64,000 nt of DNA. Origin: Spinacia oleracea. Lineage: Eukaryota > Streptophyta > Magnoliopsida > Caryophyllales > Amaranthaceae. How positions within the stretch are numbered: position 1 is the first letter of the stretch; each line of letters starts with the position of its first letter. Under the pieces are notes generated by a model. That model worked only from the letters and a program-made list of their open reading frames with translations. It had not been told where the DNA came from and searched no databases. Of the stretch, positions 11,501-22,894 are shown one piece after another. The stretch is taken from contig NC_079491.1 in NCBI RefSeq assembly GCF_020520425.1, forward strand, positions 40,786,027 through 40,850,026. Direction: 5' to 3'. The position numbers and the translations under genes were made by a program.

Positions 11501-12690
11501 ATTTTTTGAACATTTTCCTGACCTTCTTCCCATGCATTGTCCTCATTTTTGAGTCTGTAGATATGATTTCTAGCCGCTCTATGCTTCATAATCTGATGGA
11601 AAAATCTGGTGTTCCTGTCGCCTTGGTTAAGCCAGGTTTTCTTTGCTGCGCTTTTCCAGGCATACTGTCTATGAATAAGAATTCTTTCTCGTTGCTTTAG
11701 CATTCTGAAAAGGTGATTTTTCCATATAGGGTTGAAAGGTTGTGAAATCAGTTTATCTTCCAATTCTTGGATTTTCTCTGCGTTTGCTTTAAGTTGCATG
11801 GTTTTATGGGAAAATCTTTCCTTGGCCCATAATTTTAGGTCATCTTTAATATTGGAGAGTTTGGTTCTTATTCTAAAGAATCTCGAACCTTGAATATTTG
11901 AGTTCCACTTTTGTTTAACAATTTTAGTTGGTTCTTCATACAGAGTCCACGAGTTCTGGAATCTGAAGATTCTGTTAGACGGTAACGCCTCTGAGTTTGT
12001 GTCGAAGAACATGGGGGCGTGGTCTGAGCTCGTGAAGGTACCATACTTTATAAAAGCATTCGGAAATTTGTGGGCGAAGCTAGTGCTAGCAATGGCTCGA
12101 TCTAGTCGTTGATATAATCCTGGGTGGGATTGGGATTTCCAGGAGAAAGACTGTTGCAGACAATCGATGTCTGTAGCATTGATCCTATTGATAAATCTGG
12201 GAAGTCTTTGACATTGGTTTTGAGTGACAGGGTTACCCCCGAGCTTGTCTGAAGGTTGTAAAAGTTCGTTGAAATCGCCGACTAGAATCCAAGGGGTGTG
12301 GATATTTTCGTAAAAAGTAGACATTGACTCCCAGAAAGGGTCTTTATCTGGGTTTTGAGCGGGGAAGTATGCCCCTGATACTAGAATCTGGTCGTTAGTT
12401 GGTTTATATAATACGTTAAGGTGAGCACACCGATCCACAAGCGTGTAGTTTTGAACCAGAATTGAGTCGTTATTCCAGCAGACCCAAAGTCCTCCACTAT
12501 GCCCCATAGGGTTGATAATTATATGCTTTTGGAAACGAAAACCTCTGATTACATTTCTACTAGTGGAATTAGTCGTCATAGTTTCAAGAATGAATAAAAT
12601 GTCTGGTTTAAAGGTGGTGATGTAGTGGTTGATATCACCAATTGCTTGGAGTTTTTTACCTCCTTGAATATTCCATGTGAGAATTTTCAT
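8543..12690 (-). pseudogene. LINE ORF2: endonuclease / reverse transcriptase / RNase H, disrupted
   Basis: The start codon at 12690 opens with MKILTWNIQG, an AP-endonuclease-like fold start. GDFN and SDHAP endonuclease motifs follow. RT blocks include LKAPGSDG, RPISLCSTIYKAISKLL and LNLDMEKAYDRIEW. The first 609 codons are open to a stop at 10861. A frameshift lies between 10724 and 10860. RT resumes at 10723 with FAND where FADD is expected, so the first catalytic Asp of that motif is Asn. In-frame stops occur at 10391 and 9341. The 9341-10294 part holds the zinc-binding domain (CPRCNQ with HLFLHC). The 8543-9322 part is RNase H with DGS, AEALAL, EGDN and ADWIAN blocks. The product would cut DNA and copy the LINE RNA at the nick. 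The breaks make it inactive. Confidence 0.92.
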
Positions 12691-12699
12691 AATTATGAA

Positions 12700-13611
12700 T
12701 TAGCACAAATAAGAGGCCTTTAGCCCATATGTTTCAAAGCGGAACAAAGTCCGGTTCCAGTTAGCCCAAGCAATGGAGGCTAAGATCAAACGAATTAAAG
12801 CAACAACTTTGTACTGAAAAGGAAAGCTTATTACATAAACAAAGTTTAGAGGACCATCATTGACATTCCAGGAGAAGGAGCAAAAAATGTTCGAAGTCCA
12901 GGAGTGGAAACGCCATACTTGAGCATTGAAGGTATGAGTAAAATACCAACTGAGAAGACAAAAAACAGAATTGAAAGTTAGCCAGAAGTTACTAAACAAC
13001 ATTTGAAAAGTTGACCAAGACACCAAGAAAAGGAACCAAATTGACATGTGGAGGTGATGGTTATTTAGATCAAAAAGGTCCTCAGGTAGGAAACATGCAA
13101 TGTTTCTTACTACATCATAGGAGATGAACCAATGGCTATCTTTGGACTCAACCAAAAGGCACCAAGCAAAGAGCTTCCTGAAACTTAGGTTCCTCCATTT
13201 GAAAGGGAACCAAGAGGTGGTCCAAAGTCTAACCTTGATTCTGATCAAGGCAAAAGAACTGTTCCACAGTTTAAAGTCCAAGATAACATGAAGCCAAGGC
13301 AAACAACAAAATAAAGATAGCCAACTCAGATCAAAAGCCATTAAAGTCAAAATATCATTAATATTACAATTAGGCACAATGCAAGATTGCTGAAGCTGAT
13401 TAACTACTGTAGTAGTATGCCTAGCTAAGAAGCTACCTACAGGTTTACAAAAGCAGAAAAAAAAGAACCTGTAGGAGAAAATAAACCAGCAGAACAAGCT
13501 AAGCATATCCCTACTAAACCCTAAAGGCATAACTACCAGTAAAAACTGGTCAAAAAGATGTGTTGAGATATTTAACATCCAAAAAGTAGTAGAAGGAGAC
13601 ACACAAGTCAA
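12700..13611 (-). other. 303-codon open frame in the LINE inter-ORF spacer
   Basis: An uninterrupted minus-strand frame fills the roughly 900-bp gap between ORF1 and ORF2 and stops ten bases before the ORF2 start. The deduced product is rich in Phe, Trp, Leu and Ser, and I recognise no family. The minus strand here is pyrimidine-rich, which lowers stop-codon frequency, so the frame may be fortuitous. Confidence 0.3.
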
Positions 13612-15026
13612 CCAGCAGAAGGAGAAGGAGAGAGATCACCATCACCTCTCTTCCTTCTCTTAGAGTTCTCAGCTTCCATGGGAGGAGCGCAGTCAGAAAA
13701 AATCGGGTCATTCTCATCAAAACCATCACCATCACAAATCTCCAAGTCCATATCAAGCTCATCATCCCCCTGAACATCCTTGACACCAAGTGGAGCAAGC
13801 TCCAGTGGGTCAAAATCCGGCAGAATATCCTTATAGGGTTGAACTGCAGGAGGATTGAGAGTAATGGTGTCTCCAGTAGACACTTGGAAATCCTGTAGAC
13901 CCTGAAAGCTGTTGGCAAGGGGAATGACAGGCAAACCAGCACCCAAACCATGAGAAGGGGAGTGTAAAGGTCTAGTCTGGACAGGAGGAGGATGATGATA
14001 ACGCTTGGCATGGGACTTCCTTGTATTACTCCTGGGCTTGGCTCTTCTTCTTGGCACCACAGCCAGCCAGTCAGAAGGAGTGGCTTGCCCTCCACTATCC
14101 CCAGGCATGCCCATGGACAGTTTAGCCTCGTCCAGTTGAGCCACAACCAGCTCAAGACAGGGAGGAGGTCTCTTAGGACAAGCATTCAGAAAGTGGTTTG
14201 GATCACCACCGAGAGGGCAAACCTCCCAAACACCTTCATAAGACAGAAAGTACTCCTGGATATCATAACCAAAGTTAAGAGTGATAGACCTAGGCACAGG
14301 CTTGGTTATATTAAGGTTGAGACAAACTCTAGCAAACTGTCCCTTTTCAGTGTTTTCAGAAGTGAATTTGTCAAGCTTGATGGGTTGACCTACACAACTG
14401 GCAATCTGGTTTAGGTAGTGCCAAGTCCAGTACTCAGTAGGGAGAAAGGGGATTTTCACCCATTGATCCACATGGGTAATGGAGCTAAACTGAGCTTTGA
14501 AGGAGGCTCTCCAAGGCAAGAGAACAAAATTAAGACCCTGCACAAACCAAGGTCTACCCTCCCAAACCTCATCCTTGTCAAGGGGGTTAGAAAATTTGAT
14601 GAGAAACCAACAATTCCCAATGAACCTAAGAGAAACCTCACCCCTCAAAAAAGACCAGTCTTTCTTCATCCTAGCTATAACAGCAGCTTGTGGCACAAAT
14701 TCCCCCCATACTTTCCCAAACAGACAGGATGCTTCCATAAGCTTGACTTGCTCATTGTCAAGTTTAGGGGCATCTAAGGTGGTGGTGGCACTATTCGAAC
14801 CAGGAACCTGTGGTGCATTACTGTGTGAACTGTCCTTAGGTGGGGGATTGGAATCATGATTAAGACTGCTACCTCCCAAGAGAAAGGAGCTATGGGTGGG
14901 GTGGCTGAAGAAGCTGGAAGAACCTGGATCACTAGGTAAGCTGGTAGGTTGAGATTCATTGGAAACTGGAGAAGGGTTCTTCTTAAGAAGTGAGGCATAG
15001 CTAGGCACTACAGGGTTGTTAGACAT
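13608..15026 (-). CDS. LINE ORF1 protein (DUF4283 plus degraded zinc knuckle)
   Basis: I chose the start at 15026 (MSNNPVVPSYASLLKKN) rather than the upstream Met at 15338. The extra 104 residues are hydrophobic and unlike the family, while Pro/Ser-rich heads of this type are usual. The 473-residue frame is intact. The DUF4283 core spans roughly residues 90-200 (LFGKVWGE, LRFIGNCWFLIKF, PWFVQGLNFVLLPW) and is followed by a VKIPFLPTEYW block. A zinc-knuckle position reads CPLGGDPNHFLNAC, missing the second Cys of the usual CX2C. The C-terminus is Pro-rich, then acidic, and ends basic. ORF1 proteins of plant L1s bind the element RNA in the ribonucleoprotein. It lies 5' of ORF2 with a spacer of about 0.9 kb. 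Confidence 0.85.
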   Translation of the reverse strand: MSNNPVVPSYASLLKKNPSPVSNESQPTSLPSDPGSSSFFSHPTHSSFLLGGSSLNHDSNPPPKDSSHSNAPQVPGSNSATTTLDAPKLDNEQVKLMEASCLFGKVWGEFVPQAAVIARMKKDWSFLRGEVSLRFIGNCWFLIKFSNPLDKDEVWEGRPWFVQGLNFVLLPWRASFKAQFSSITHVDQWVKIPFLPTEYWTWHYLNQIASCVGQPIKLDKFTSENTEKGQFARVCLNLNITKPVPRSITLNFGYDIQEYFLSYEGVWEVCPLGGDPNHFLNACPKRPPPCLELVVAQLDEAKLSMGMPGDSGGQATPSDWLAVVPRRRAKPRSNTRKSHAKRYHHPPPVQTRPLHSPSHGLGAGLPVIPLANSFQGLQDFQVSTGDTITLNPPAVQPYKDILPDFDPLELAPLGVKDVQGDDELDMDLEICDGDGFDENDPIFSDCAPPMEAENSKRRKRGDGDLSPSPSAG

Positions 15027-15944
15027 TAAAACCCAAAGACTAGGACTGAAACTGGGAATTTTCACTAAAATTGGGAAGTTTAACCTTGCAAACACACAGG
15101 AAGAAAAGACAGAGCTAATTTGACGAAGACTGAAAAACGTGGAGAAGGTGCTACTACTGAAGAAAAAAGACCAGTATTTATAGGCTTGAGTTAAAGACTT
15201 AAGAATACTAATGGTTGCAAGAAAAAACCACATAAGATTGAAAACAACCACAGAAGGATCTAGAAAGCCAGAAATAAATTGCAACAACTGAGTAATCATC
15301 ACACAGCTAAAACCGAAACACAACCCAACAAAATGCAAGCATTGAAAAAACGCGAACCCAAGTAATAAATGACAGAATTAGAGTGAAAAGGCAAAGAAGA
15401 GTATAGAGAAGGACTTCCCTGCGACATTTTTTGGAAATAGAAGAAATCTTATTGCTCCTGCAAATGGATAAGCACCTCCATTGGCCCAAACAGGACGGTA
15501 AAAATGCATTAGTGGAGTAAAACCTTTAATTAACCCCATTAAACCATCATTATTGTTGAAAAACCCAAGATCTAGTGACTCAGCATCGATCTCCACATTT
15601 GGATCAATCTTGCCTTGCTGATGAAGGCAATCTGAAGGACGAAAAAGAGGAAGATCACCTCGATACAAACGAGGCACCAATCTGCTGCCAAGGAAGCCAT
15701 AATTACCCCTATTAAGGCTTAGTCTAGAGATTTTTTGGGGAATCTCTTTCCGGTAAGAGGACAAGGAGGAAGACGAAGAGTTTTGCAAGGCAAAACTTAG
15801 ATATGTGAACAAATTGAGCTTGTGAAGGGGGCTAGACCAACTTAGGGTTTTCACTCTCTCTCTAGAAAACTTCGGCCTCTCATGTTTCTTTTTTTTTCTC
15901 TCTCTTTTCATTTTTTATCTCGGATCTGCTGGGGTGGCCTCCAA
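15027..15944 (-). other. LINE 5' leader
   Basis: This sequence lies between the right-hand target duplication and the ORF1 start. It includes a 177-codon minus-strand frame (15378-15911) with no recognised family, which may be untranslated leader. A pyrimidine-rich (minus strand) stretch near 15850-15910 lies close to the presumed transcription start. Confidence 0.5.
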
Positions 15945-15963
15945 TTAACAAACCCTATTCCTT
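15945..15963. repeat. LINE target-site duplication, right copy
   Basis: It is identical over 19 bp to 8493-8511. Confidence 0.9.
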
Positions 15964-15996
15964 AACTCTCATTCAACTATATTAGGAAGCTTATTA

Positions 15997-16323
15997 CTCC
16001 CTCTAATTTTTTTTTTAATATATCACTTGTATTTTATTATTGTTTTTTTTAAATGTATCACAATCGATTTTACATTTGGTAATTTTTTACCATATTTTGT
16101 TATCGTCCTCTCTTTTATGGTCCCCAGTTTAATTAATTTTTTTAAAAAAACCATCATCTCTCACATGTTATTACTATCATGGTTTTCATTGTTATTTTTC
16201 TTCAACAAATAAATTATCTACTCCCCTCACTTGTATTATTTAATAAGAGTTTTGCATGGCCGGGCTTCCTAAAACCATGTGCTTGTGCAAGTGATACATT
16301 TTTTTTTAAAAAGACGTAGTGAG
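15997..16323. mobile_element. Stowaway-like MITE
   Basis: Left end CTCCCTCTAATTTTTTTT and right end AAAAAGACGTAGTGAG are inverted repeats that also share the internal ATATCACTTG and CAAGTGATAC blocks. TA lies on both sides (15995-15996 and 16324-16325). Confidence 0.75.
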
Positions 16324-16576
16324 TAACATTACAAAAATAAAGAAATTAATAAAATCAACTTACATATCTCGACAAAGAAAACTTTAATAAAAAAATATGA
16401 ATAAAAATATCAACTTATATTCAAAAAAGTTTTTTTGAGCCACCCAAGTAGACATACAAGTCTTTAAATACCACCAAAGTCAAAGTTAGTATGTCCTGAA
16501 TACCAAAGCAAAAATATAAAGCAAAAAACCAAAGTGAATTAGGATGTTTATAATACACCAAACAAAAAAAGGAAGG

Positions 16577-16943
16577 TGTTGGGGCCTAAACTAGTACCAG
16601 GACTTTTAGGCCCATTTATCTCTTCGGCCCAGAAGAAGATTCCAAGCGACCTTGTGGATAAATGACGAATTCTAGTTCTTGAGTCCAAGGCCCAAAGACC
16701 ACCAGATAGACCAGGTCCAAGTTAACCAACGGCCCAATAGATTGTATTTATTATACCTATAAATACCAATTGTCTCCCATCTGTGGGAGGCAGGTCACAT
16801 TTATTACATTTTACTAATCACATTGCTCAAAAAGCTTAAGACATTCATCTATAATTAAGATAATCATCTGCTATTACTTAATCCATTGTGACTCTTTCCA
16901 ATCAGACAAATTACCTCATAAGGGATTGTTTACACCCGAAACA
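16577..16943 (+). repeat. Tat element 5' LTR
   Basis: Length is 367 bp, identical to the 3' LTR. By eye the two differ at about 12 positions (about 3%). A TATA-like CTATAAATA lies at about 16758-16766. Confidence 0.9.
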
Positions 16944-16977
16944 ATTTGGCACCGTATGTGGGGAAAAAACTTACCAA

Positions 16978-18784
16978 ATGGCCATATCCCGCACCTTACG
17001 TTGCTCATCCTCGGAGTCCACACGCTCCCAAAGCGCAGAACCGTTGACCCATCGAACCTCTGAAAGCAGGAGAACAAGAACCACCAGGTCGACTAGGAGA
17101 GGGGAGACCAGCTCGCGAGCAGACACCCTCCCGACCGAATCACAAATCGCAGCAGCCATGGAAGTCATGCAGCGATGCGTATCCCAGGCAAATAGAGTTA
17201 AGGGCACCACACCAACATTGTCTGCCAACCATCAGATAGTTCTAACCCCTTCCCGAAGTGGAAGAGATCGTTCCCGCGGTCGCTATACAACAGCGCAGCA
17301 ATCTTTGCGCCGACGGCTTATACACAAGCCGATCCGAAACACCCCCACCGATCACTCAAACACATACAACCCGGTCAGCAATGACCAGAGGATCAGTTCT
17401 GGACCGCCTGGGACACATAATCTCTGTCAGAGAAAGACCAGGACAACGTATTCCCCCGAATCAGCAGACCGATACTACCTGCTCTCCCGTTAGACAAAGA
17501 AGATCCCCACCAGAGGGGGTCGGCCAGACTGTCCAAGGAAGAAGGAGGACCAGAACTCCCCCCAGGAGACCTAGATCCCCTCCGCCCCGGAACCCTGTGA
17601 GAGTGCACGGTTCACCTCGATCCAGGAGAGAGAGAAGAGCCAGCCCGATCGAAGGATCAGACACACCATCAAATGAAATAATGACTCCAAAAGACTCTCC
17701 TTTCTCGAAGGACTTAGGTAGAAAAAGAGTATCATCCAGAGTAAAATTGCCGGCACATATCAAATACGATGGACCTGCAGACCCTCGGGAACACATAGCC
17801 GCATATGAAGGGAATATGTACCTTCAACCCTATTCAACAACCACCTGGTGCAAATATTTTCTGACCACCTTAACCGGTATCGCTCAGACCTGGTTCCTCA
17901 AGCAAAAACCTGGGTCAATAGGAGATACAAAGACCTTGTCACGAAATTCAGATTGCAGTTTATCAGCAACTACAGCAAAGAAAAAAGAACCCATGAGTTG
18001 ATGGCAGTCACTCAAAGACAGAGAAGAAAGTCTGAGGGATTACATGGCCCGCTTCACGAAAGAAGCCACGATGATCAGCTGTGTCAAAGCCGACGTAGCA
18101 CTCTTCGCTTTGCAAAGTGGTCTCCGCTCGGGTGAATACCGAAATAAGCTATTGATGAGGCAACCTACCACTCTGGAAGAGGCCTATCAGTTGTCCGAAA
18201 GCTATATCAGAACTGAAGAATGGAATTTCGGCAAGACAAGCAGGAAGACAACAAAGGGACGGTAGCAACGAAAAACAAAAAACCCCCAGCTAGAAATGAG
18301 TCCCCAATACGAACACAGACTGCCGACAGAAAGGATGCCCCCAGGTTACAACCAAAATATGAAACTACACACCCCTATCGGAAACAAGAAGTCGTATTTT
18401 CGCTCTAAACAGGGCAGACACCAGATGGGAGAAGCCCCCGAAGGATGATAACTGTCAAGAGAAACCCAAACAAGTGGTGCGACTTCCACGACGATCATGT
18501 ACATCTGATAGAGAAACAAGAAGTCGTATTTTCGCTCTAAACAGGGCAGACACCAGATGGGAGAAACCCCGAAGGATGATAACTGCCAAGAGAAACCCAA
18601 ACAAGTGGTGCGACTTCCACGACGATCATGGACATCTGACAGAGGAGTGTATCCAGCTAAAGGATAACATAGAAGATCTCATCCGACAGGGATATTTAGC
18701 CAAGTATCTTGCAGATCACAGGGAGGAGAAGAAAGCCAAAGAGATCCCCAAATCAACGCCTCAGATCCAAGCCAAAAGCAATTA
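16978..18784 (+). pseudogene. Tat gag, frameshifted
   Basis: The Met at 16978, just after the primer site, opens an Arg/Ser/Thr-rich head. The frame moves near 17270 and again near 17890, then returns by 18044. The retrotransposon gag core is recognisable (KYDGPADPREHIAAYE, TGIAQTWF, KFRLQFISNYS, ESLRDYMARFTKEA, LRSGEYRNKL). A zinc-binding motif [14 protein letters not shown] follows at about 18600-18645 and is followed by [11 protein letters not shown]. The protein would package element RNA. At least two frameshifts and a stop at 18263 mean it is not made intact. A tandem duplication lies just before the second zinc motif. Confidence 0.85.
18381..18643 (+). repeat. 131-132 bp tandem duplication in Tat gag
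   Basis: GAAACAAGAAGTCGTATTTT at 18381 recurs at 18513, and the two copies match closely through CGACGATCATG. The second copy restores an open frame with the CCHC-type motif. The first copy carries CDFHDDHV and then diverges. This looks like a replication-slippage duplication of the zinc-knuckle coding segment. Confidence 0.85.
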
Positions 18785-18932
18785 GAGGCAGTACTCAGAC
18801 GAGAAAGGTCCAGATGTCTTCTTCATTCATGGAGGGACAAGATCAACCCATCAGTGTAAAACACACCTCCGAACTTTAAGACACCAAGTCAACTTTAGCG
18901 CGATCGCAGACACCCTCCCGGCGGTTCCAACA

Positions 18933-21900
18933 ATGAGCTTTTCGACCGATGATTGCCGAGGAATAACATATGACCACGAAGACCCGCTCGTGGTATCAGT
19001 AGACATAGCCAATCACACTGTCCACAGGGTTCTGGTCGACGGAGGGAGCTCGGCCAGTATACTCTTCAGATGCGCATTCGACAAGCTTAAAATTGATCCC
19101 AGACAATTAGCCAAGGTCAACTTCCTTGCTATCAACTTCAATGGTTCATCTGTCGTCCCTGACGGAAAGATAACACTCCCCGCAACCATCGGAAGACGGC
19201 AGACCGCAAGAAATAACTTAACCGAATTCTTAGTAGTCGACATGCCGACAGTCTACTACGTCATAATGGAGAGACCATTGATCCACAAGGTCAAGGGCGT
19301 AGCATCAACCTACCACCAGATGATGTTATATGTATCCGACGCTGGCACACCTGAAAAACTACGGGGAAACCAAGAGTCAGCTCGCCAATGCGATTACAAC
19401 GCAGTCAAAACCCGAAACCGCCGAGATTTTGACACAGAGGAGGACTCTCCTGAAGAAGAGTCCGACCTTCAGGAAGCTTATGGAGGAACCAAAAGAAAAT
19501 CAGCCGACGTTGAATCAAACAGATCCACCCTGATGACGGATATTGAGGGCAGACCTGACAATGGGGAGACCCAGACAAACACCGAGATGGAGGACATCTC
19601 CCTTGAAGAAGGAGGAGACCCGCCGGGCATTAGAATAGGTACAGACCTGGGGTCAGATCTAAAAATCATGATTGTCAACCTACTGAGAGACTACAAAGAC
19701 ATCTTCGCGTTCTCGGCGGAAGACATGCCAGGGATCGATCCCAAAACAGTCACCCACAAGCTGAACGTCCTAAAGGGATCAAAACCCATCAAACAAAGGC
19801 TACGAAACTACTCGGCAGAGAAGAGTAATGCAGTGGCAGAGGAGGTCAAGAAGCTGAAAGATGCAGGTTTTATAGAGCCTTGCAAATACCCAGAATGGCT
19901 CGCAAACATAGTCATGGAAAAGAATCCCAACGGATCCTGGAGGATGTGTGTGGACTTCACTAACATCAATCAGGCATGCCCAAAAGACTGCTACCCTCTC
20001 CCTCGAATAGATCAACTCGTAGACTCCACTAGTGGTCACGCCCTTCTGAGCTTCATGGATGCTTTCTCTGGATACCACCAGATATTCATGGACAGCAATG
20101 ATAGAGCAAAAACAACATTCATAACCAGTGGAGGGGTATACAACTACATCATGATGCCGCTTGGTCTGAAAAATGCGGGAGCAACTTACCAAAGGCTAGT
20201 AGACCATGTCTTCGCAGATCAGAAAGGAAGGAATGTTGAGGTATACGTAGACGATTCGATCGTCAAGAGCAAAAAAAGATGAAGAACATGTTGCAGACCT
20301 CAGAGAAAAATTCGGCAACCTCCGAAAATACAAAATGAAATTGAACCCAAAGAAGTGTGTCTTTGGGGTTAGATCTGGAAAATTCTTAGGTTTTATGGTC
20401 AGCCAAAGGGGGATAGACGCAAACCCCGACAAAGTCAAAGCAGCCATGGATCTGCCAGAGCCTAAAACCAAGAGAGATATTCAGAGGTTAGCAGGGAGGA
20501 TGACCTCCCTCTCTCGTTTCATCTCAAAAGCGTCAGACAAAGGGATCCCGTTCTTCAAAGAATTAAAAACTAAATATATGGTATGGGGAGCAGAGCAGAA
20601 AGAAGCCTTTAGCCAACTGAAAACACACCTAGCCAGCTTGTCCACCCTAATCAGGCCTGCAGAAGGGGAAACACTATACCTCTATGTGGCTGTCAGCCCA
20701 GCGACTGTCAGCGCAGTATTGCTTCAAAAAATGACAGACAACAACAACCCATCTATTTCATCAGTCATACGTTGATCTCAGCAGAAACCAGATATCCAGT
20801 GATAGAGAAGGTAGCTTACGCAGTAATCATTGCGGCTCGTAAACTCAGACCATAATTTGACGCCCATCAAATAATCGTCCTGACAGACCAATTGCTGGGA
20901 AAAACGGTCGAAAAAATTGACAAGTCAGGAAGAACGGAAAGATGGGCCCTAGAGCTGACAGAATACGGGATAAAATTTCAACCCCGGGCTGCAATAAAAG
21001 CCCAAGCATTGGCAGACTTACTAGCAGCATGTTCCTACCAAGAAACACTTGATGAAACTCAGAAAACATGGGAGGTCTTCACAGATGGGTCATCTACTGT
21101 CAACGGGTCTGGAGCTGGCGTTGTCCTTCTCTCCCCGGAAAAGAAGATCATCGAATACGCAGACAATTTTTTTTTCAAGGCATCCAATAACGAGGCAGAG
21201 TATGAGGCAGCAATCGCAGGACTAGAGCTATGTCTGACCCTGGAAGCAGAACATGTCTTGCTAAAAACAGACTCGCAATTAGTGGCGAATCAGATCAGAG
21301 GGGAGTATGAAGCAATACATCCAAACATGTCCCTCTACTTGGCAAAAATCAAAGCCCTGAGTGCAAACCTACGTTCATTCGAAATACAACTAATCCTCAG
21401 AAGTCAAAACATCCAAGCAGATGCCCTATCCAAACTTACAAGTTCCAGTCTGGCAGACGTGAACAGATCAGTATTTGTCGAAGTCCGACAAACAAAATAC
21501 ATCGAAGAGCAAGCAGTTGAGTCGTTTCCAATCAATACTGACCCATCTTGGATGGATCCGATTATCGCCTTTAAAACAGAACAAAGCCTCCCAGAGGACA
21601 GAAACACCTTGAAAAGAATCAAACGCACAGCGGCGCACTTCTGCATAATCAATGAAGAGCTATACCGCAAGTCGTTCTCATCTCCATTTCTCAAATGTGT
21701 CGGCCCATCAGACGCCGACTACATACTAAGAGAAATTCATTTGGGTATTTGCGGAACCACATCGGAGGACGCAGCTTGGCACACAAAGCCCTCAGAGCAG
21801 GATATTGGTGGCCCACAATGGTGGCAGACTCAAAGGAGATGGTCCAGAAATGCGAGAAATGCCAAAAATACGCCCCTGTGATCAACATGCCAGCTAGAGA

Positions 21901-22783
21901 TCTGACCCCAATCCTTAATCCCTTACCCTTCGCCCAGTGGGGATTGGATTTGTTGGGACCCTTCCCTGTGGCCACATAGCAAAAGAAATATCTAATTGTC
22001 GGAGTAGATTACTTCACAAAATGGATTGAAGCTGAAGCATTGTAAAACATTTCCGAACATAATGTCAGAAAATTCATATGGCAAAATATTATCACCCGTT
22101 TTGGAATCCAAAAAGCCCTTGTAATGGACCATGGCAGACAATTTGACAACTTTCCGCTGACTGAATGGCTCGACCAGTTTGGGGTCAAAATAGCTAAGTC
22201 AGCTGTCTGCCACCCCCAGAGCAACGGCCTAGCCGAAGCATCCAACAAGCAGATATCGGGAGCCTTGAGGAAAAGAGTAGAAGAGAAAAAAAGCAAATGG
22301 CTTGAAGAGTTTCCAGGAACTCTATGGGCACTAAGAACAGCCGAAAAGGAGTCTACTGGGTACACCCCTTTCAGCCTGGTATATGGGTCGGAAGCTGTCC
22401 TCCTAGTGGAAATAGGGGATTAAAGCTTCAGGGTAAGGTGCTACTCTGAACAGGAAAACGAATTACGACTCAGAGAGGAATTAGATCTCTTTGACGAAAG
22501 GAGAGACGCCGCCAGACTTAAGATGCCAGCTTAAATGCAGCGTGTCAGTCGACATTACAACCGCAGAGTGAGGTTGCGACCTCTCAAGGTCGGAGATTTA
22601 GTTCTCAGGAAGTCAGCAGCCACGGGAAAAGCAAAAACACAAGGCAAGTTGAGTGCCAATTGGGAAGGACCTTATGAAATATACCAAGAGAAGAGGCCAG
22701 GTACCTATAAAATCCAACGCATGGATGGAAGAAAAGTCACCAGTCACTGGAACGCTGATGTACTTAAGAAATATTTTGTGTAG
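18933..22783 (+). pseudogene. Tat pol: protease, RT, RNase H, second RNase H, integrase, disrupted
   Basis: The frame 18933-20282 holds protease (VLVDGGSSASILF) and RT (RMCVDFTNINQACPKD, FMDAFSGYHQI, VYVDDSIVKSK). A frameshift at about 20282 leads to the connection and first RNase H region (20335-20775). Another leads to 20892-21881, with a second RNase H (VFTDGSS, NNEAEYEA, TDSQLV, QADALSKL). Integrase continues in shifted frames: zinc domain HIGGRSLAHKALRAGYWWP with CEKCQKYA (21695-21979), the core with its first Asp in GVDYFTKW (stop in between) and a second in MDHGRQFD, then the Glu in NGLAEASNKQ (22124-22423), and the C-terminal domain (22535-22783). Stops occur near 21978, 22043, 22421 and 22531. 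Catalytic residues remain visible but the reading frame does not. Confidence 0.93.
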
Positions 22784-22894
22784 GATATACTAGGTCTACG
22801 ATGTATGCTCCAAGGGAGCAGTAAGTCAGCTTGTAATATTCTACATCAAATGAAAATGGGCTCAGACCCTCCTTGCAAGAAAATTATAAAAAAA

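Larger units (their letters stand above)
8512..15944 (-). mobile_element. Full-length L1-type LINE (non-LTR retrotransposon)
   Basis: A T-run at 8508-8522 is the poly(A) tail of a minus-strand element. The order on that strand is a 5' leader, ORF1 (RNA-binding), a spacer, then ORF2 (endonuclease, reverse transcriptase, zinc-binding RT-associated domain, RNase H), then the tail. Perfect 19-bp direct repeats flank it, the product of target-primed reverse transcription, so both ends are defined and the 5' end is not truncated. ORF2 is broken by stops and a frameshift, so the copy is not autonomous now. Plant L1 relatives with a C-terminal RNase H are well known. Confidence 0.93.

Noticed and set aside
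13550-14185. 211-codon minus frame overlapping ORF1
   Set aside because: It is a shadow of ORF1 in another frame with hydrophobic composition.
15378-15911. 177-codon minus frame as a separate host gene
   Set aside because: It lies within the target duplications of the LINE and upstream of ORF1; leader sequence is the simpler reading.
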